Origin: an uncultured Chlorobiaceae bacterium
GTDB lineage: Bacteria > Bacteroidota > Chlorobiia > Chlorobiales > Chlorobiaceae
Direction of reading: 5' to 3'
Length of the DNA stretch: 64,000 nucleotides
Assembly: GCA_903994455.1 (NCBI GenBank)
Contig: CAJEXI010000001.1
Location: forward strand, 124,001-188,000
The position numbers and the translations under genes were made by a program. How positions within the stretch are numbered: position 1 is the first letter of the stretch; every line of letters starts with the position of its first letter. Below, piece by piece: positions 55,854 through 64,000 of the stretch. The notes beneath the pieces are model-generated. The model was not told the DNA's origin. It did not search any database and saw only the letters and a program-made list of their open reading frames with translations.

Positions 55854-56555
55854 ATGCTGAAAGTTGAAAACCTCTCAACAGGCTATGGCAAGAAACAGGT
55901 GCTTTTTGACGTCTCATTGCAGGTGAGCAAAGGCGATATTGTTTTGCTTGCAGGAAGCAACGGCAGTGGAAAATCTACCTTGCTTAAAGCCATTTACGGG
56001 ATGTTGCCGCAATGGGATAATGGGCGAATCTTGGTTGATGGAGAGAATATCACCGGCAAGCCAACGGCGGCGTTATTGAAAAAAGGGCTGCTTTACATTC
56101 CGCAAAAGAATAATCTTTTTGAGGAGCTTACGGTGAAAGAGAATCTGGAGATGGCTGGTTTGACGCTTGATAAAAAGGTGTTGAGGAAGGGCATAGACGA
56201 GGCGCTGTCAGTTTTCAAGACGCTGGAGCCAAATCTGAAGCAAACTCCAATGACCTTAAGCGGAGGTGAACGCCAGTTGCTGACATTGGCAATGGCAACA
56301 TTGCATCAACCGAAGATGATTTTAATTGACGAGCCGTTTACTGGGCTATCTCCTCAGAATATTTTGTTGATTACTGAGAATTTGAAAAAGGTAAACAAAA
56401 TTCTTGGCATTACTTTGGTTATTGTTGAACATCGGGTTAAGGAATGTTTGGAAATTGCTAACAGGGTGATAGGTATGAAACTTGGCAAAGTCATTATAGA
56501 TTTTGATGCAATCAAAGAATATGATTTGGGAAAAATGAGTTGTTTATTCATTTGA
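55854..56555 (+). CDS. Branched-chain amino acid-type ABC transporter ATPase (LivF-like)
   Basis: The 233-residue ATPase has GSNGSGKSTLLKAIYGMLP, YIPQKNNLFEELTVKENLEM, signature TLSGGERQLLTLAMATL and Walker B MILIDEPFTGLSPQNILLI. LivF and LivG form the motor heterodimer of the transporter. Base composition drops sharply within its last ~150 bases, where the AT-rich cassette begins. Confidence 0.9.
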   Translation: MLKVENLSTGYGKKQVLFDVSLQVSKGDIVLLAGSNGSGKSTLLKAIYGMLPQWDNGRILVDGENITGKPTAALLKKGLLYIPQKNNLFEELTVKENLEMAGLTLDKKVLRKGIDEALSVFKTLEPNLKQTPMTLSGGERQLLTLAMATLHQPKMILIDEPFTGLSPQNILLITENLKKVNKILGITLVIVEHRVKECLEIANRVIGMKLGKVIIDFDAIKEYDLGKMSCLFI

Positions 56556-56596
56556 TTTATTTGTTTTAATTTTCTGCAAAAGAAATAAAGGCCGAC

Positions 56597-57724
56597 ATGA
56601 ATATAAAAACATTGGTTGATACTGGATTTGAAGCGGATTATACTTTAAGTCAAATTAATGAGTTTGATAAGATTTTTACTTCAGACAAGATATTACAAGA
56701 TTATATTTATAGAATTCATGAGGACGATAATACATTGGATATGAAAAGAGGAGAATTTTATCCAGAAATATTGCGATGTATTATTAGTCTGAAACGTGCA
56801 TTTGCAAACGCATATAAAATAGCGGAAGGGCAATGTCAGCCAAATTTTGGAAGCAATGGTAGTATAGATACTATAATGACAGCAATGAAGCTAAGGGAGA
56901 TAAATCGAAAAATAGATCCCGAAAAAAGAGGTGGTATGCTGGTTTCAACGCCCACATATTTTAGGAATTATAATTCAGCATTTGCTAAGCAAATAAAAAT
57001 TATAAAAGTCCCATTAAAAATGCCGAAATGGGAAATGGATATAGATCTTTTTTTAGAAAAATTAAATACACTATATCCAACGGTTGTGTTTTTAGTCACA
57101 CCAAATAACCCAACAGGAATTCCTTTAACAGATGAACATATCATTAAAGTTATTGAGAATGCACCAGATGACACATTAATAGTAATGGATAGGACATTGG
57201 TTAACGTAGAAAATGAAATTCGAACAAGTGAGCTATTATTAAGATTTAATAACAAACAACTTGTAGTGTTACATTCATTTTCAAAATACTTGGGATTATC
57301 TCATCTTCGAATTGGTTGCGCACTTTATTCAAATATTGATATAGCTAAGGAAATGCAACCTCATTTACCACTAGGATTAGGAGTTGAAGGAGCTATTAAA
57401 GGGACAAAATATTTAAAAGAAAATGGAGTGCTGAGGCCATCTGATTATGTCATAAATAATATTAGAGAAAGTAAAGAAATATTGTTGAGTTTTTGTCGAC
57501 AAATGCCTCAATTTTCGATGACAGATTTCACTGGAAACTATTGTTTGTTATTTATGCCTCCAGATGTATCTTCAACTAAAATTAGTTATTATTTGCAAAA
57601 TAAGGGCATTTATGTTATGGAAGGAGTAGATTTCCCTGAACCAGTTGATGGAATGATACGCCTACATACAGGGGGGAAGCCAGAATTTATGCAACGCACC
57701 GTCGATGCGCTAAAAGATTTTTAA
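56597..57724 (+). CDS. PLP-dependent aminotransferase (class I/II, HisC/CobD-like)
   Basis: This 375-residue fold-type I PLP enzyme has the expected landmarks: QPNFGSNGSIDTIMTAM (phosphate anchor), STPTYFRNYNSAFAKQ, VTPNNPTGIPLTDEHI, MDRTLVNVENE (Asp to pyridine N) and the Schiff-base Lys in HSFSKYLGLSHLRIGCALY. It is closest in style to histidinol-phosphate aminotransferase and threonine-phosphate decarboxylase (CobD). Its real substrate is unknown. Codon use is very AT-rich, unlike livG. It lies in the transporter operon, so it may act on an imported amino compound. Confidence 0.82.
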   Translation: MNIKTLVDTGFEADYTLSQINEFDKIFTSDKILQDYIYRIHEDDNTLDMKRGEFYPEILRCIISLKRAFANAYKIAEGQCQPNFGSNGSIDTIMTAMKLREINRKIDPEKRGGMLVSTPTYFRNYNSAFAKQIKIIKVPLKMPKWEMDIDLFLEKLNTLYPTVVFLVTPNNPTGIPLTDEHIIKVIENAPDDTLIVMDRTLVNVENEIRTSELLLRFNNKQLVVLHSFSKYLGLSHLRIGCALYSNIDIAKEMQPHLPLGLGVEGAIKGTKYLKENGVLRPSDYVINNIRESKEILLSFCRQMPQFSMTDFTGNYCLLFMPPDVSSTKISYYLQNKGIYVMEGVDFPEPVDGMIRLHTGGKPEFMQRTVDALKDF

Positions 57725-57733
57725 GCCAGTGCT

Positions 57734-58648
57734 ATGGATTTCAAAAACAAGGTTATTAATTTCTTTCTTACAACAAGACCATACTCTTATACGGGCGAAA
57801 TAGCTCGTGGAATAGTTTTTGGATTGGCTCTTTCTCCTCAAAAGCCATTAAGCACAATAATGATATGTACTCTATTATCATTATTAATGTGGTTATATTT
57901 TAATTGGCAAAGTGATTATATTCAAAATGATCCTGGTCGAATTAAGCCATCATTGATACTTTGCTATAGTCCATTATTTTTAACACTGCTTACTTGTATT
58001 GTAACTGGTCAATTTTTTGGTGTAGTTGGAGTACTTGTATATGTGATTACAATTTTATTGTATGCAATAAAAACGAAAGCTAGTATTATTGGGACGCTTA
58101 GTCCATTGATCAGGATACTAACTGTTATTGCCCATTTCGTTATGATTGCTACATATTTTAACCAATTTCCAGATAAAAATTTAATTATTGTTGTGTTGTA
58201 TATAGCTATATATAAAGGAATCCGAAATCTTGTGGGAGATATAAGGGATATTAGGACAGATAAAATGGAAATACCTGCAAGATTTGGGATAGCAATTTCT
58301 ATAAATATTATCCGAATAGGTTATATAATCTTATTAGGGTTAACCTGCTTCATAAATATGAAAGAAATATCAATTATTTCTTTCATATTTGCTTTGTTGG
58401 GATGGACATTTTTAGAAGTATTCTTTTTGCGATATAAAGAGGAAGAAATATTTTTAATTGGGTATTTAGGGCATCGGTTACTTGTGCTGCTAAATTCTAT
58501 ATATATAATTATTTTGACAATAATGTTCGGACTGCCAAGTATTGGCTATATTTCGTTATTGATTTTATTATTGATAAGTCACCTATCATATAGGTTTATT
58601 CCAGGTAAAAATTATCCTACATTAAGCTCAATATTCAAATTAAAATAA
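57734..58648 (+). CDS. UbiA-superfamily prenyltransferase-like membrane protein
   Basis: The 304-residue protein has about eight or nine hydrophobic segments. The two Asp-rich motifs of UbiA enzymes are recognisable: NWQSDYIQNDPGRIKPS near 58-74 and RNLVGDIRDIRTDKMEIPAR near 162-181. These bind the Mg-diphosphate of the prenyl donor. The acceptor could be an aromatic ring or a hydrophilic head group. The gene starts 9 bases after the aminotransferase. Motif 1 deviates from the usual NDxxDxxxD, so the assignment is moderate. Confidence 0.65.
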   Translation: MDFKNKVINFFLTTRPYSYTGEIARGIVFGLALSPQKPLSTIMICTLLSLLMWLYFNWQSDYIQNDPGRIKPSLILCYSPLFLTLLTCIVTGQFFGVVGVLVYVITILLYAIKTKASIIGTLSPLIRILTVIAHFVMIATYFNQFPDKNLIIVVLYIAIYKGIRNLVGDIRDIRTDKMEIPARFGIAISINIIRIGYIILLGLTCFINMKEISIISFIFALLGWTFLEVFFLRYKEEEIFLIGYLGHRLLVLLNSIYIIILTIMFGLPSIGYISLLILLLISHLSYRFIPGKNYPTLSSIFKLK

Positions 58649-58655
58649 AATATAC

Positions 58656-60224
58656 ATGTCGGATTTAAAAAAGTTATTTAATCCTTTTAAAAGCGGCGTA
58701 TTGTGGTTTACGACAATAACAGCCATCCTAGCTCCTTTTATTGATAAAAATTTCCCCCCAATAGTAATACAGCTTTCTCTGATAGGTTTTTATTTTATTC
58801 TTATTTTTCAGTATGGAAAAATTATTAGTTTTTTCGGTAAAAATATTGTTGATTCGAATAATATATTGTTCGTACGTGCTCGCCAAAAATATGAAGATAT
58901 TGCAAATTTATTGATCCCTGAAGGCCTTTATTGATCTCCTGTAGGGTTTCATTTATTAATAATTACTTTTGCTGTGGCGCTTTTTTCTTTGCTTTCATAT
59001 TTCTCTGGTTATCAAAATATTTATTATAGTTTCGCGTTATCTGTTATACTTTTAATCAAATCAATCCGTTTCTTTTTTCATGAAGAAACAATGTCAAGAA
59101 ATGTAATTAAATCAATTACAAGTAGATATGGAAGCGAATTTATAGGCCATCTCGAGTTAATAAAAGGTGAAAAATATATAAAAGATAAGGCGGAACATGT
59201 GTCAAAAATTGATAGGAAACAGGATGCTGCTGAGGATGAAAAGAAAAAAGTAAAGCTTCGTCATGTGTCTTATCTGAATTTGCATAATAACAATACATCT
59301 CTAAAAGAACTGGTTAGTTATGAGATTGGTAAGAACGGGACACCATCTGATTTGATTACATCGTTTGAGTTTGTTGCCACTCAGTTTGAAAATATAAAAA
59401 ATGAGCACGGAAGTTATGCTTGGTTTGTAAATCTTGTGGATCCTAAGTCTTATTTTACCGACCCTCAATGGCAGAAACAGTATATTTCAAGAATTTTGAA
59501 AAATACAATTAATAAAAAAAAAATTGATATACGTCGCGTGCATGTCTTTTTAAAAGATGATTATAATGCCAATTCTAAAAAAGAAATCAATACAATGCTT
59601 TTTATAGAGCAATTGTTTGGAGTTGATAATAAGATTATTATTGCAGATAAAGTTAAAGATATAAAGACAGTAAGTCATGAAATAGGGCTTCATATTGAAG
59701 AGGTTTTTTTACTGGATTATTGTATTTTTTGTTCACATCATACTGAAAATAATTACTTTGAGCCCACGAACAAAAAAGTTCTATGCTCTGATATTATTCC
59801 TTATTTTTATAATTCTGAATTAAATGATGAGGAATGGGTTAAGATATATATGTTAACTGATCACAATTCCTTTAATATATTTAAAGAAAATTTTTATACT
59901 TTATGGCATTTACCTCAATATCTATTTCTTCGAAATAGTTCGACTTCCTCTTCATTGAAGGCGTATAGTTTTTTTGAGCTGATTCGGAAAAGTTATATGG
60001 AAGATTATGAACTTAATTGGGAAAAAATTACTTCTATATATGCAAGCACTTTAGATAAATGTGTATTAAGTGGCGATAATGATCTTATGTCGAAAGAGTT
60101 GAAAGATAAGTTTCATAGATTTGAATTTGAAATTCGTTCTTCAGTAGAGGACGATACAAAGGCAAGAGATATTTTTGATAATTTGTTTGAGCAATATATT
60201 CAAAAAAACGTTACATATAATTAA
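58656..60224 (+). pseudogene. Four-TM protein with large soluble C-terminal domain, split by an in-frame TGA
   Basis: The first part (92 codons, TM pair around LWFTTITAILAPFI and VIQLSLIGFYFILIF) ends ANLLIPEGLY-TGA at 58932-58934. The same frame then runs without a further stop through SPVGFHLLIITFAVALFSLL, a second TM pair and ~370 residues of soluble sequence to 60224. Read with Trp at the TGA, one ~523-residue protein results. A GTG at 58974 could start a separate 416-residue protein. I do not recognise the C-terminal domain (DLITSFEFVATQFENIKNEH; HVFLKDDYNANSKKEIN). The neat continuity favours a single gene with a recent TGG-to-TGA nonsense change, though two coupled genes remain possible. 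Confidence 0.6.
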
Positions 60225-60243
60225 CTTTTCAAACTCAAAAGAT

Positions 60244-61359
60244 ATGAATTCATTGTTCAGAAGCTTTTTTATATTTCTTTTTTTTGGTTTATTCTTTGGA
60301 TGTAATGGCCAAAAAAGTGAAACAATTAAGATTGGTGCCATACTTCCCATGAGCGGAAAAATGGCAAATTATGGTAAAAGTAGTCAAGCCGCACTACAAG
60401 CCATGCTTAAGGTTATTAATGTAGAAAGATCTCAAAAAGGTTATCCTTTGATGGAGTTAGTTGTTGAAGACGATAAAATGGAAGTAAAGGGAGGTGTGAG
60501 TGCTATTAATAAGCTAATTCAAAAAGATAAGGTGCCAGCGGTAATAGGGCCTGATGCAAGTTCGATTGCACTTGGAGTAGCTCCAATTGCTGAAGCGAAT
60601 AAAACAGTTGTTATTTCACCAGCATCGACAAGTACTGATATAACTAAAGCTGGAGATTATATATTTCGAACTATTCTATCCGGTGAATATGAGGGTAAAA
60701 TTGCCGCTTCATTGTATAATAAGTTATATGCGCCGAAGAAATTGGTTATTATGTATATAAATAATGAGTATGGCATAAGTTTAAAAAATAGTTTTGTAAA
60801 AAATATTGATAAATCTATTCCTTTAAAAGAAATTTCTTATGACGAAAAAGAAATTAACTTTTCATCATATCTTACAAAAATTAAGTTGGCAGGAGATGAT
60901 GTTATATATTTGATAGGTTACAATGAGATGGTTCAAATTTATCAACAGGCCAAAGAATTAGATTTGCAAGTTAAGTGGCTTGGCACTGCACAGATGGGTA
61001 CTCAAACATTGATCAAACAAATTGGTTCTTCTGCTGATGGTACGATATTTCCTTTTTGGGAATTAAATGTTGATCAAATCAAAAAAACTAATAGCCAATT
61101 CTATTCCGAATTTGCCAAGCTTTCAGGTGGTATGGAACTTGATGCTTTTGCAGCAAACTCTGTTGATGCGTTACTCATATTGAATGATATAATCAAAGAC
61201 AATAGTAAAATATCCGGTGAAGAAATTAAACAAAAGCTTTATAACATTAAAAATTTCAATGGAATAACCGGCTCTATTTCCTTTGATGCAAATGGCGACG
61301 TTGATAAAATGACGGTTGTTAAAATAGTACAAAGCGGAACAATAGTTACTTATAGGTAA
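60244..61359 (+). CDS. Liv-type substrate-binding lipoprotein (LivK-like)
   Basis: ATG 60244 yields a lipoprotein signal (SFFIFLFFGLFFGC, lipobox Cys at about 20). A 60175 start would put this inside the chain. The mature part is a Peripla_BP_6 domain: IKIGAILPMSGKMANYGKSS, VPAVIGPDASSIALGVAPIA and VISPASTSTDITKAGDYIFR. It captures the transported ligand outside the membrane, likely an amino acid or related small molecule. Sequence is AT-rich like the preceding cassette. Confidence 0.9.
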   Translation: MNSLFRSFFIFLFFGLFFGCNGQKSETIKIGAILPMSGKMANYGKSSQAALQAMLKVINVERSQKGYPLMELVVEDDKMEVKGGVSAINKLIQKDKVPAVIGPDASSIALGVAPIAEANKTVVISPASTSTDITKAGDYIFRTILSGEYEGKIAASLYNKLYAPKKLVIMYINNEYGISLKNSFVKNIDKSIPLKEISYDEKEINFSSYLTKIKLAGDDVIYLIGYNEMVQIYQQAKELDLQVKWLGTAQMGTQTLIKQIGSSADGTIFPFWELNVDQIKKTNSQFYSEFAKLSGGMELDAFAANSVDALLILNDIIKDNSKISGEEIKQKLYNIKNFNGITGSISFDANGDVDKMTVVKIVQSGTIVTYR

Positions 61360-61377
61360 TTGGAATATTGTATTTAG

Positions 61378-62271
61378 ATGATATATATGTTGTCAAATAT
61401 TCAAGTTGTTATAAATATTTTAGTTACAAGTGCCTTATATCTACTGGTAAGTATCTCTTTTGCTAGTATATATTATCCAGTTAAATATTTTCATATTGCA
61501 CATGCTGCGGTAATAACAGTTGCATCATATTTTGTTTTTCTTTTTGCAAATCAACTTTTAATCCCTTTTTCTGCTGCGGTTGTTCTCGCGATTGCATTGG
61601 CATCGATCGTAGGAATACTTTTTGATATTTTGGGTTACCGCCCAATGCGTAAAAAGAATCTAGCGTCATTAACATATCTCATTGCATCACTTGGCTTATA
61701 CGTTATTCTTCAAAACGCCATTTCACTCTCTTTTGGCGATGACACAAAAGTCATCAACACCGCAGAAGTAACCGTTGGTCATGAAGTATTTGGAGCCTAC
61801 ATTACAACTGTTCAAATCTTAACAATTTGTGTTTCTCTTATCTTATTTATCGCAGTCAACCTTTTTCTGCATTACACTGCAACCGGGAAATCAATTCGTG
61901 CGGTCTCAAGCAATCCTGAACTTTGCAATATCTATGGCATTTCATCCAATAAAATCATTCTCATCGCTTTCGCCCTTGGATCAGCCTTAGCGGCAGTAGC
62001 CGGAATACTCTCAGCAATGGACACCAACATGACGCCAACATTTGGCTTCAATCTTTTGATGTATGGTATCGTTGCTATGATTATTGGAGGAGTTGGGAGC
62101 ACAAGGGGGTTACTTGCTGGTTCGTTACTGGTTGCAACAGCACAACATCTCTCTGCATTTTATCTTGATACAAAATGGATGGATGCCGTGACATACATTA
62201 TTCTCATTCTCTTTTTGATCTGGAAGCCGCTTGGTTTTAGTGGCAAACGGCTGAAAAAAGTGGAGGTGTAG
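61378..62271 (+). CDS. Branched-chain amino acid-type ABC transporter permease (LivH-like)
   Basis: The 297-residue protein has the LivH permease layout with about eight helices, the opening SFASIYYPVKYFHIAHAAVI, ILGYRPMRKKNLASLTYLIA and the ATPase-coupling region RAVSSNPELCNIYGISSNKI. It continues with LMYGIVAMIIGGVGSTRGLL. The first ~80 codons are AT-rich and the remainder richer in GC. The partner LivM is not in the window and may lie beyond it. Confidence 0.9.
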   Translation: MIYMLSNIQVVINILVTSALYLLVSISFASIYYPVKYFHIAHAAVITVASYFVFLFANQLLIPFSAAVVLAIALASIVGILFDILGYRPMRKKNLASLTYLIASLGLYVILQNAISLSFGDDTKVINTAEVTVGHEVFGAYITTVQILTICVSLILFIAVNLFLHYTATGKSIRAVSSNPELCNIYGISSNKIILIAFALGSALAAVAGILSAMDTNMTPTFGFNLLMYGIVAMIIGGVGSTRGLLAGSLLVATAQHLSAFYLDTKWMDAVTYIILILFLIWKPLGFSGKRLKKVEV

Positions 62272-62272
62272 A

Positions 62273-63973
62273 GTGCATTTAGATTTCCTTAATAAGGTTA
62301 CATTAGAGGATTTAGAGAGGTATTTTTTTTTACTCTCCCCGTGGAGAGAAAAGAATGTGGAGCTGAAAGACAGGGAAAATTATTTGCTACATGCAATTAG
62401 TAAAGATTTATTCATTTTGGATTTTGTGCAATGTTTGGCTAGTCATGGCATAAAAGAGCCGATATATGAAATTAAAGTTAAAAGTGAATCCATTGGTACG
62501 AAGCTTGTTACTGATACCGTCAATTTTATTGCCCTGACTTTAGAATTGCAAAACTTTACTCGTCTGCAATTTTGTTTAAACTGGAATATTGATGATATCT
62601 GTTTGCAGGTATTTAACACCAAATGTAAGATTGAACAAAATGAAATTCTTTTTTTGATTGATCAATATTTAAGGTTTTTAGATTATTCATTGAAAAGCCG
62701 ACTTTTTTATATTCTCTTTAACTCTCCATATAACAAAAATCTGATCGTTTCAGATCGAATGTCACCGTTATGGCTTAATTATTTATGGGCATTCTCAATC
62801 CTGATAAAACAGTTTCAAAATTATTTTACTGATGTATCTATTTTTAAGTTTTTCAGGTTTTGGTTAACCAGACTTCATCAAGCTGGCGCCTGGTCATCAA
62901 ATCTTATTGATTTAAAACATATTTCCGCGCAATGTGCATTTTATGATGACCCTGAAAATAATCGAATTTTTACACATGTTGACTACTTCGGAAGTATTTT
63001 AGGTGCTCAATATTTAAGGGAATATTCTTCCCACATACAATTTCCTGTTTTAAGCAATAATATTATAGAAAGCCGATATCAATCTATTGAGCACATTGAC
63101 GAGCAAATATACAACAGAATGTCTGCATGTATGGTTGCTGCACAAGGAAGTGAGTCTGGAGAAATTTTAACTGGGATTTCAACAGGGACAATTTTTTATG
63201 ATGATTCTGTTGTATTGAAAGCGTTTAATTTTTTGAAATATTTTTCATCAGCTCATTTCATGGGGCAGTTAGGAGAATTATTTGGATTGTCTTTAGTTAA
63301 TTCCCGTTATAATCTAAACAGCTCAGAGATAGTATGTATACCTGGATCGTCGATTTTAATCAGAACAAAAAAAGGAGCAAAGCAAGGCCCAGATGGTCTC
63401 TTGGCAAGTGTTGCTTTTGATAATAATCAGTTTATAATTACAATCCACGCTGTAATAGAGGTCAAATCATTTAGAATAAGCAAAAATAAACTAGCCAGTC
63501 AATTATATAATCATTTAAAAAGGTTAAAAGAAGGCACTGTTGAGTTGATATATAACGAAGGTGATGATTGTATAAAATATTTTGCTCCTAAAATTGGTAT
63601 TGGTAAAAATTGTTACAAATCATCTTTGGTTAAAAAAATTGAATTCAGTGATAAGGTCGAGTATATTGGCGTTATTCCATCTTCGGCAAGAAAAATATAT
63701 CCATCACCTGTTGCTTTGATCGAGATGCCATGGTTTCCCACTGGATTTCGTTTAATGGGGTATTCATTTATGTGTTGGGTTATTGTGAATCTCGGCCGAG
63801 TTGGAAATGGAGGAGATTACCAGAAAGGAAAATATTCTTGGATAAAAAGACTCGAACTATTGTTAAAAAACGAGAAGGTAAATTATCGAGATAAACGAAG
63901 TGTTGAGGCGTTTCTTGATATTCTTAAAAATGGTATTAATAATCCGGATAATTATTGGGTTCCGTTGAATTGA
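62273..63973 (+). CDS. Unknown protein with PD-(D/E)XK-like motif, inserted after livH
   Basis: The start is GTG 62273, one base past the livH stop and behind GGAGGTG in the livH end. The 566-residue protein has no family I recognise. A late block, KKGAKQGPDGLLASVAF...ITIHAVIEVKSFRI (about 365-405), resembles a nuclease core (Asp followed by Glu-x-Lys). RISKNKLASQLYNHLKRLKE follows. The N-terminal half is helical and rich in aromatic residues (FRFWLTRLHQAGAWSSNLID). Its place within a transporter operon is unexpected. Codon use is AT-rich. Confidence 0.6.
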   Translation: MHLDFLNKVTLEDLERYFFLLSPWREKNVELKDRENYLLHAISKDLFILDFVQCLASHGIKEPIYEIKVKSESIGTKLVTDTVNFIALTLELQNFTRLQFCLNWNIDDICLQVFNTKCKIEQNEILFLIDQYLRFLDYSLKSRLFYILFNSPYNKNLIVSDRMSPLWLNYLWAFSILIKQFQNYFTDVSIFKFFRFWLTRLHQAGAWSSNLIDLKHISAQCAFYDDPENNRIFTHVDYFGSILGAQYLREYSSHIQFPVLSNNIIESRYQSIEHIDEQIYNRMSACMVAAQGSESGEILTGISTGTIFYDDSVVLKAFNFLKYFSSAHFMGQLGELFGLSLVNSRYNLNSSEIVCIPGSSILIRTKKGAKQGPDGLLASVAFDNNQFIITIHAVIEVKSFRISKNKLASQLYNHLKRLKEGTVELIYNEGDDCIKYFAPKIGIGKNCYKSSLVKKIEFSDKVEYIGVIPSSARKIYPSPVALIEMPWFPTGFRLMGYSFMCWVIVNLGRVGNGGDYQKGKYSWIKRLELLLKNEKVNYRDKRSVEAFLDILKNGINNPDNYWVPLN

Positions 63974-64000
63974 TTTATATGGAATATTTTCTACACCTCT

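Noticed and set aside
58932..58934. TGA as selenocysteine codon in the four-TM protein
   Set aside because: No SECIS-like hairpin is apparent just after the codon, no known selenoprotein family is involved, and Trp fits better in context.

Overview
The window looks like a green sulfur bacterium (Chlorobiaceae, Chlorobium/Pelodictyon type). The evidence is a geranylgeranyl (bacteriochlorophyll) reductase next to a Ycf49/DUF2499-like membrane protein, an atpD-atpC pair without the other ATP synthase genes, a GTP-type PEP carboxykinase, and a dense load of toxin-antitoxin and restriction genes. The genus is inferred from gene content, not from a marker gene.

Layout. (1) 1-19.7 kb is an accessory region full of fragments. 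It holds a decapitated RelE toxin, an Rpn-type nuclease gene between two direct repeats, intact toxin-antitoxin pairs (RelE/ParE at 2.5 kb, YefM-YoeB at 6.0-6.6 kb, ParE at 7.0-7.5 kb), HicB with a decayed HicA, orphan antitoxins (TacA-like DUF1778 and UPF0175), two COG2865 (AlbA/HATPase) regulators of which one is broken, a 1575-residue DUF4011-helicase-REase-DUF3320 protein, an HsdS fragment, an SDH/Clp-fold protease with a small partner, a broken ABC-three-component (ABC-3C) operon and a class II Fic protein. (2) 19.7-41.5 kb is mostly conserved chromosome: a secreted SUMF1-fold protein, RNase E/G, dapD, a CtpA protease, the glyS-bchP-DUF2499 operon, clpS, an S66 peptidase, atpDC, tRNA-Thr(CGU), a TlpA thioredoxin, pckG, dodecin, a SWIM-protein/SNF2-helicase pair, a YaaH/SatP-family protein and an MFS exporter. 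(3) 41.5-54.8 kb is a type I restriction-modification island, hsdM - DUF1016 nuclease - COG2865 remnant - hsdS - [HamA-like nuclease + HamB-like Ski2 helicase] - hsdR. A Hachiman-like two-gene module is thus nested inside the hsd operon, and a G12 tract precedes hsdR. (4) 55.0-64.0 kb is a Liv-type ABC transporter operon. Between livF and livK it carries a very AT-rich cassette with a PLP aminotransferase, a UbiA-like prenyltransferase and a four-TM protein split by a TGA. A PD-(D/E)XK-like protein of unknown family follows livH.

How the parts work together. The hsd operon should restrict unmodified DNA. The nested HamAB-like pair and the DUF1016 nuclease probably add protection against invaders that escape it. 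The left accessory region appears to be a recombination-worn defence/TA graveyard: the same short gene ends (COG2865 tail, UPF0175 start, a shared 3' end coding for a DELN-type tail) recur at several junctions. The Liv-UbiA-aminotransferase cluster is the best candidate for an undescribed system. Its layout suggests import of a small substrate, amination or rearrangement by the PLP enzyme, and prenylation or membrane attachment by the UbiA-like enzyme, but this function is inference only.
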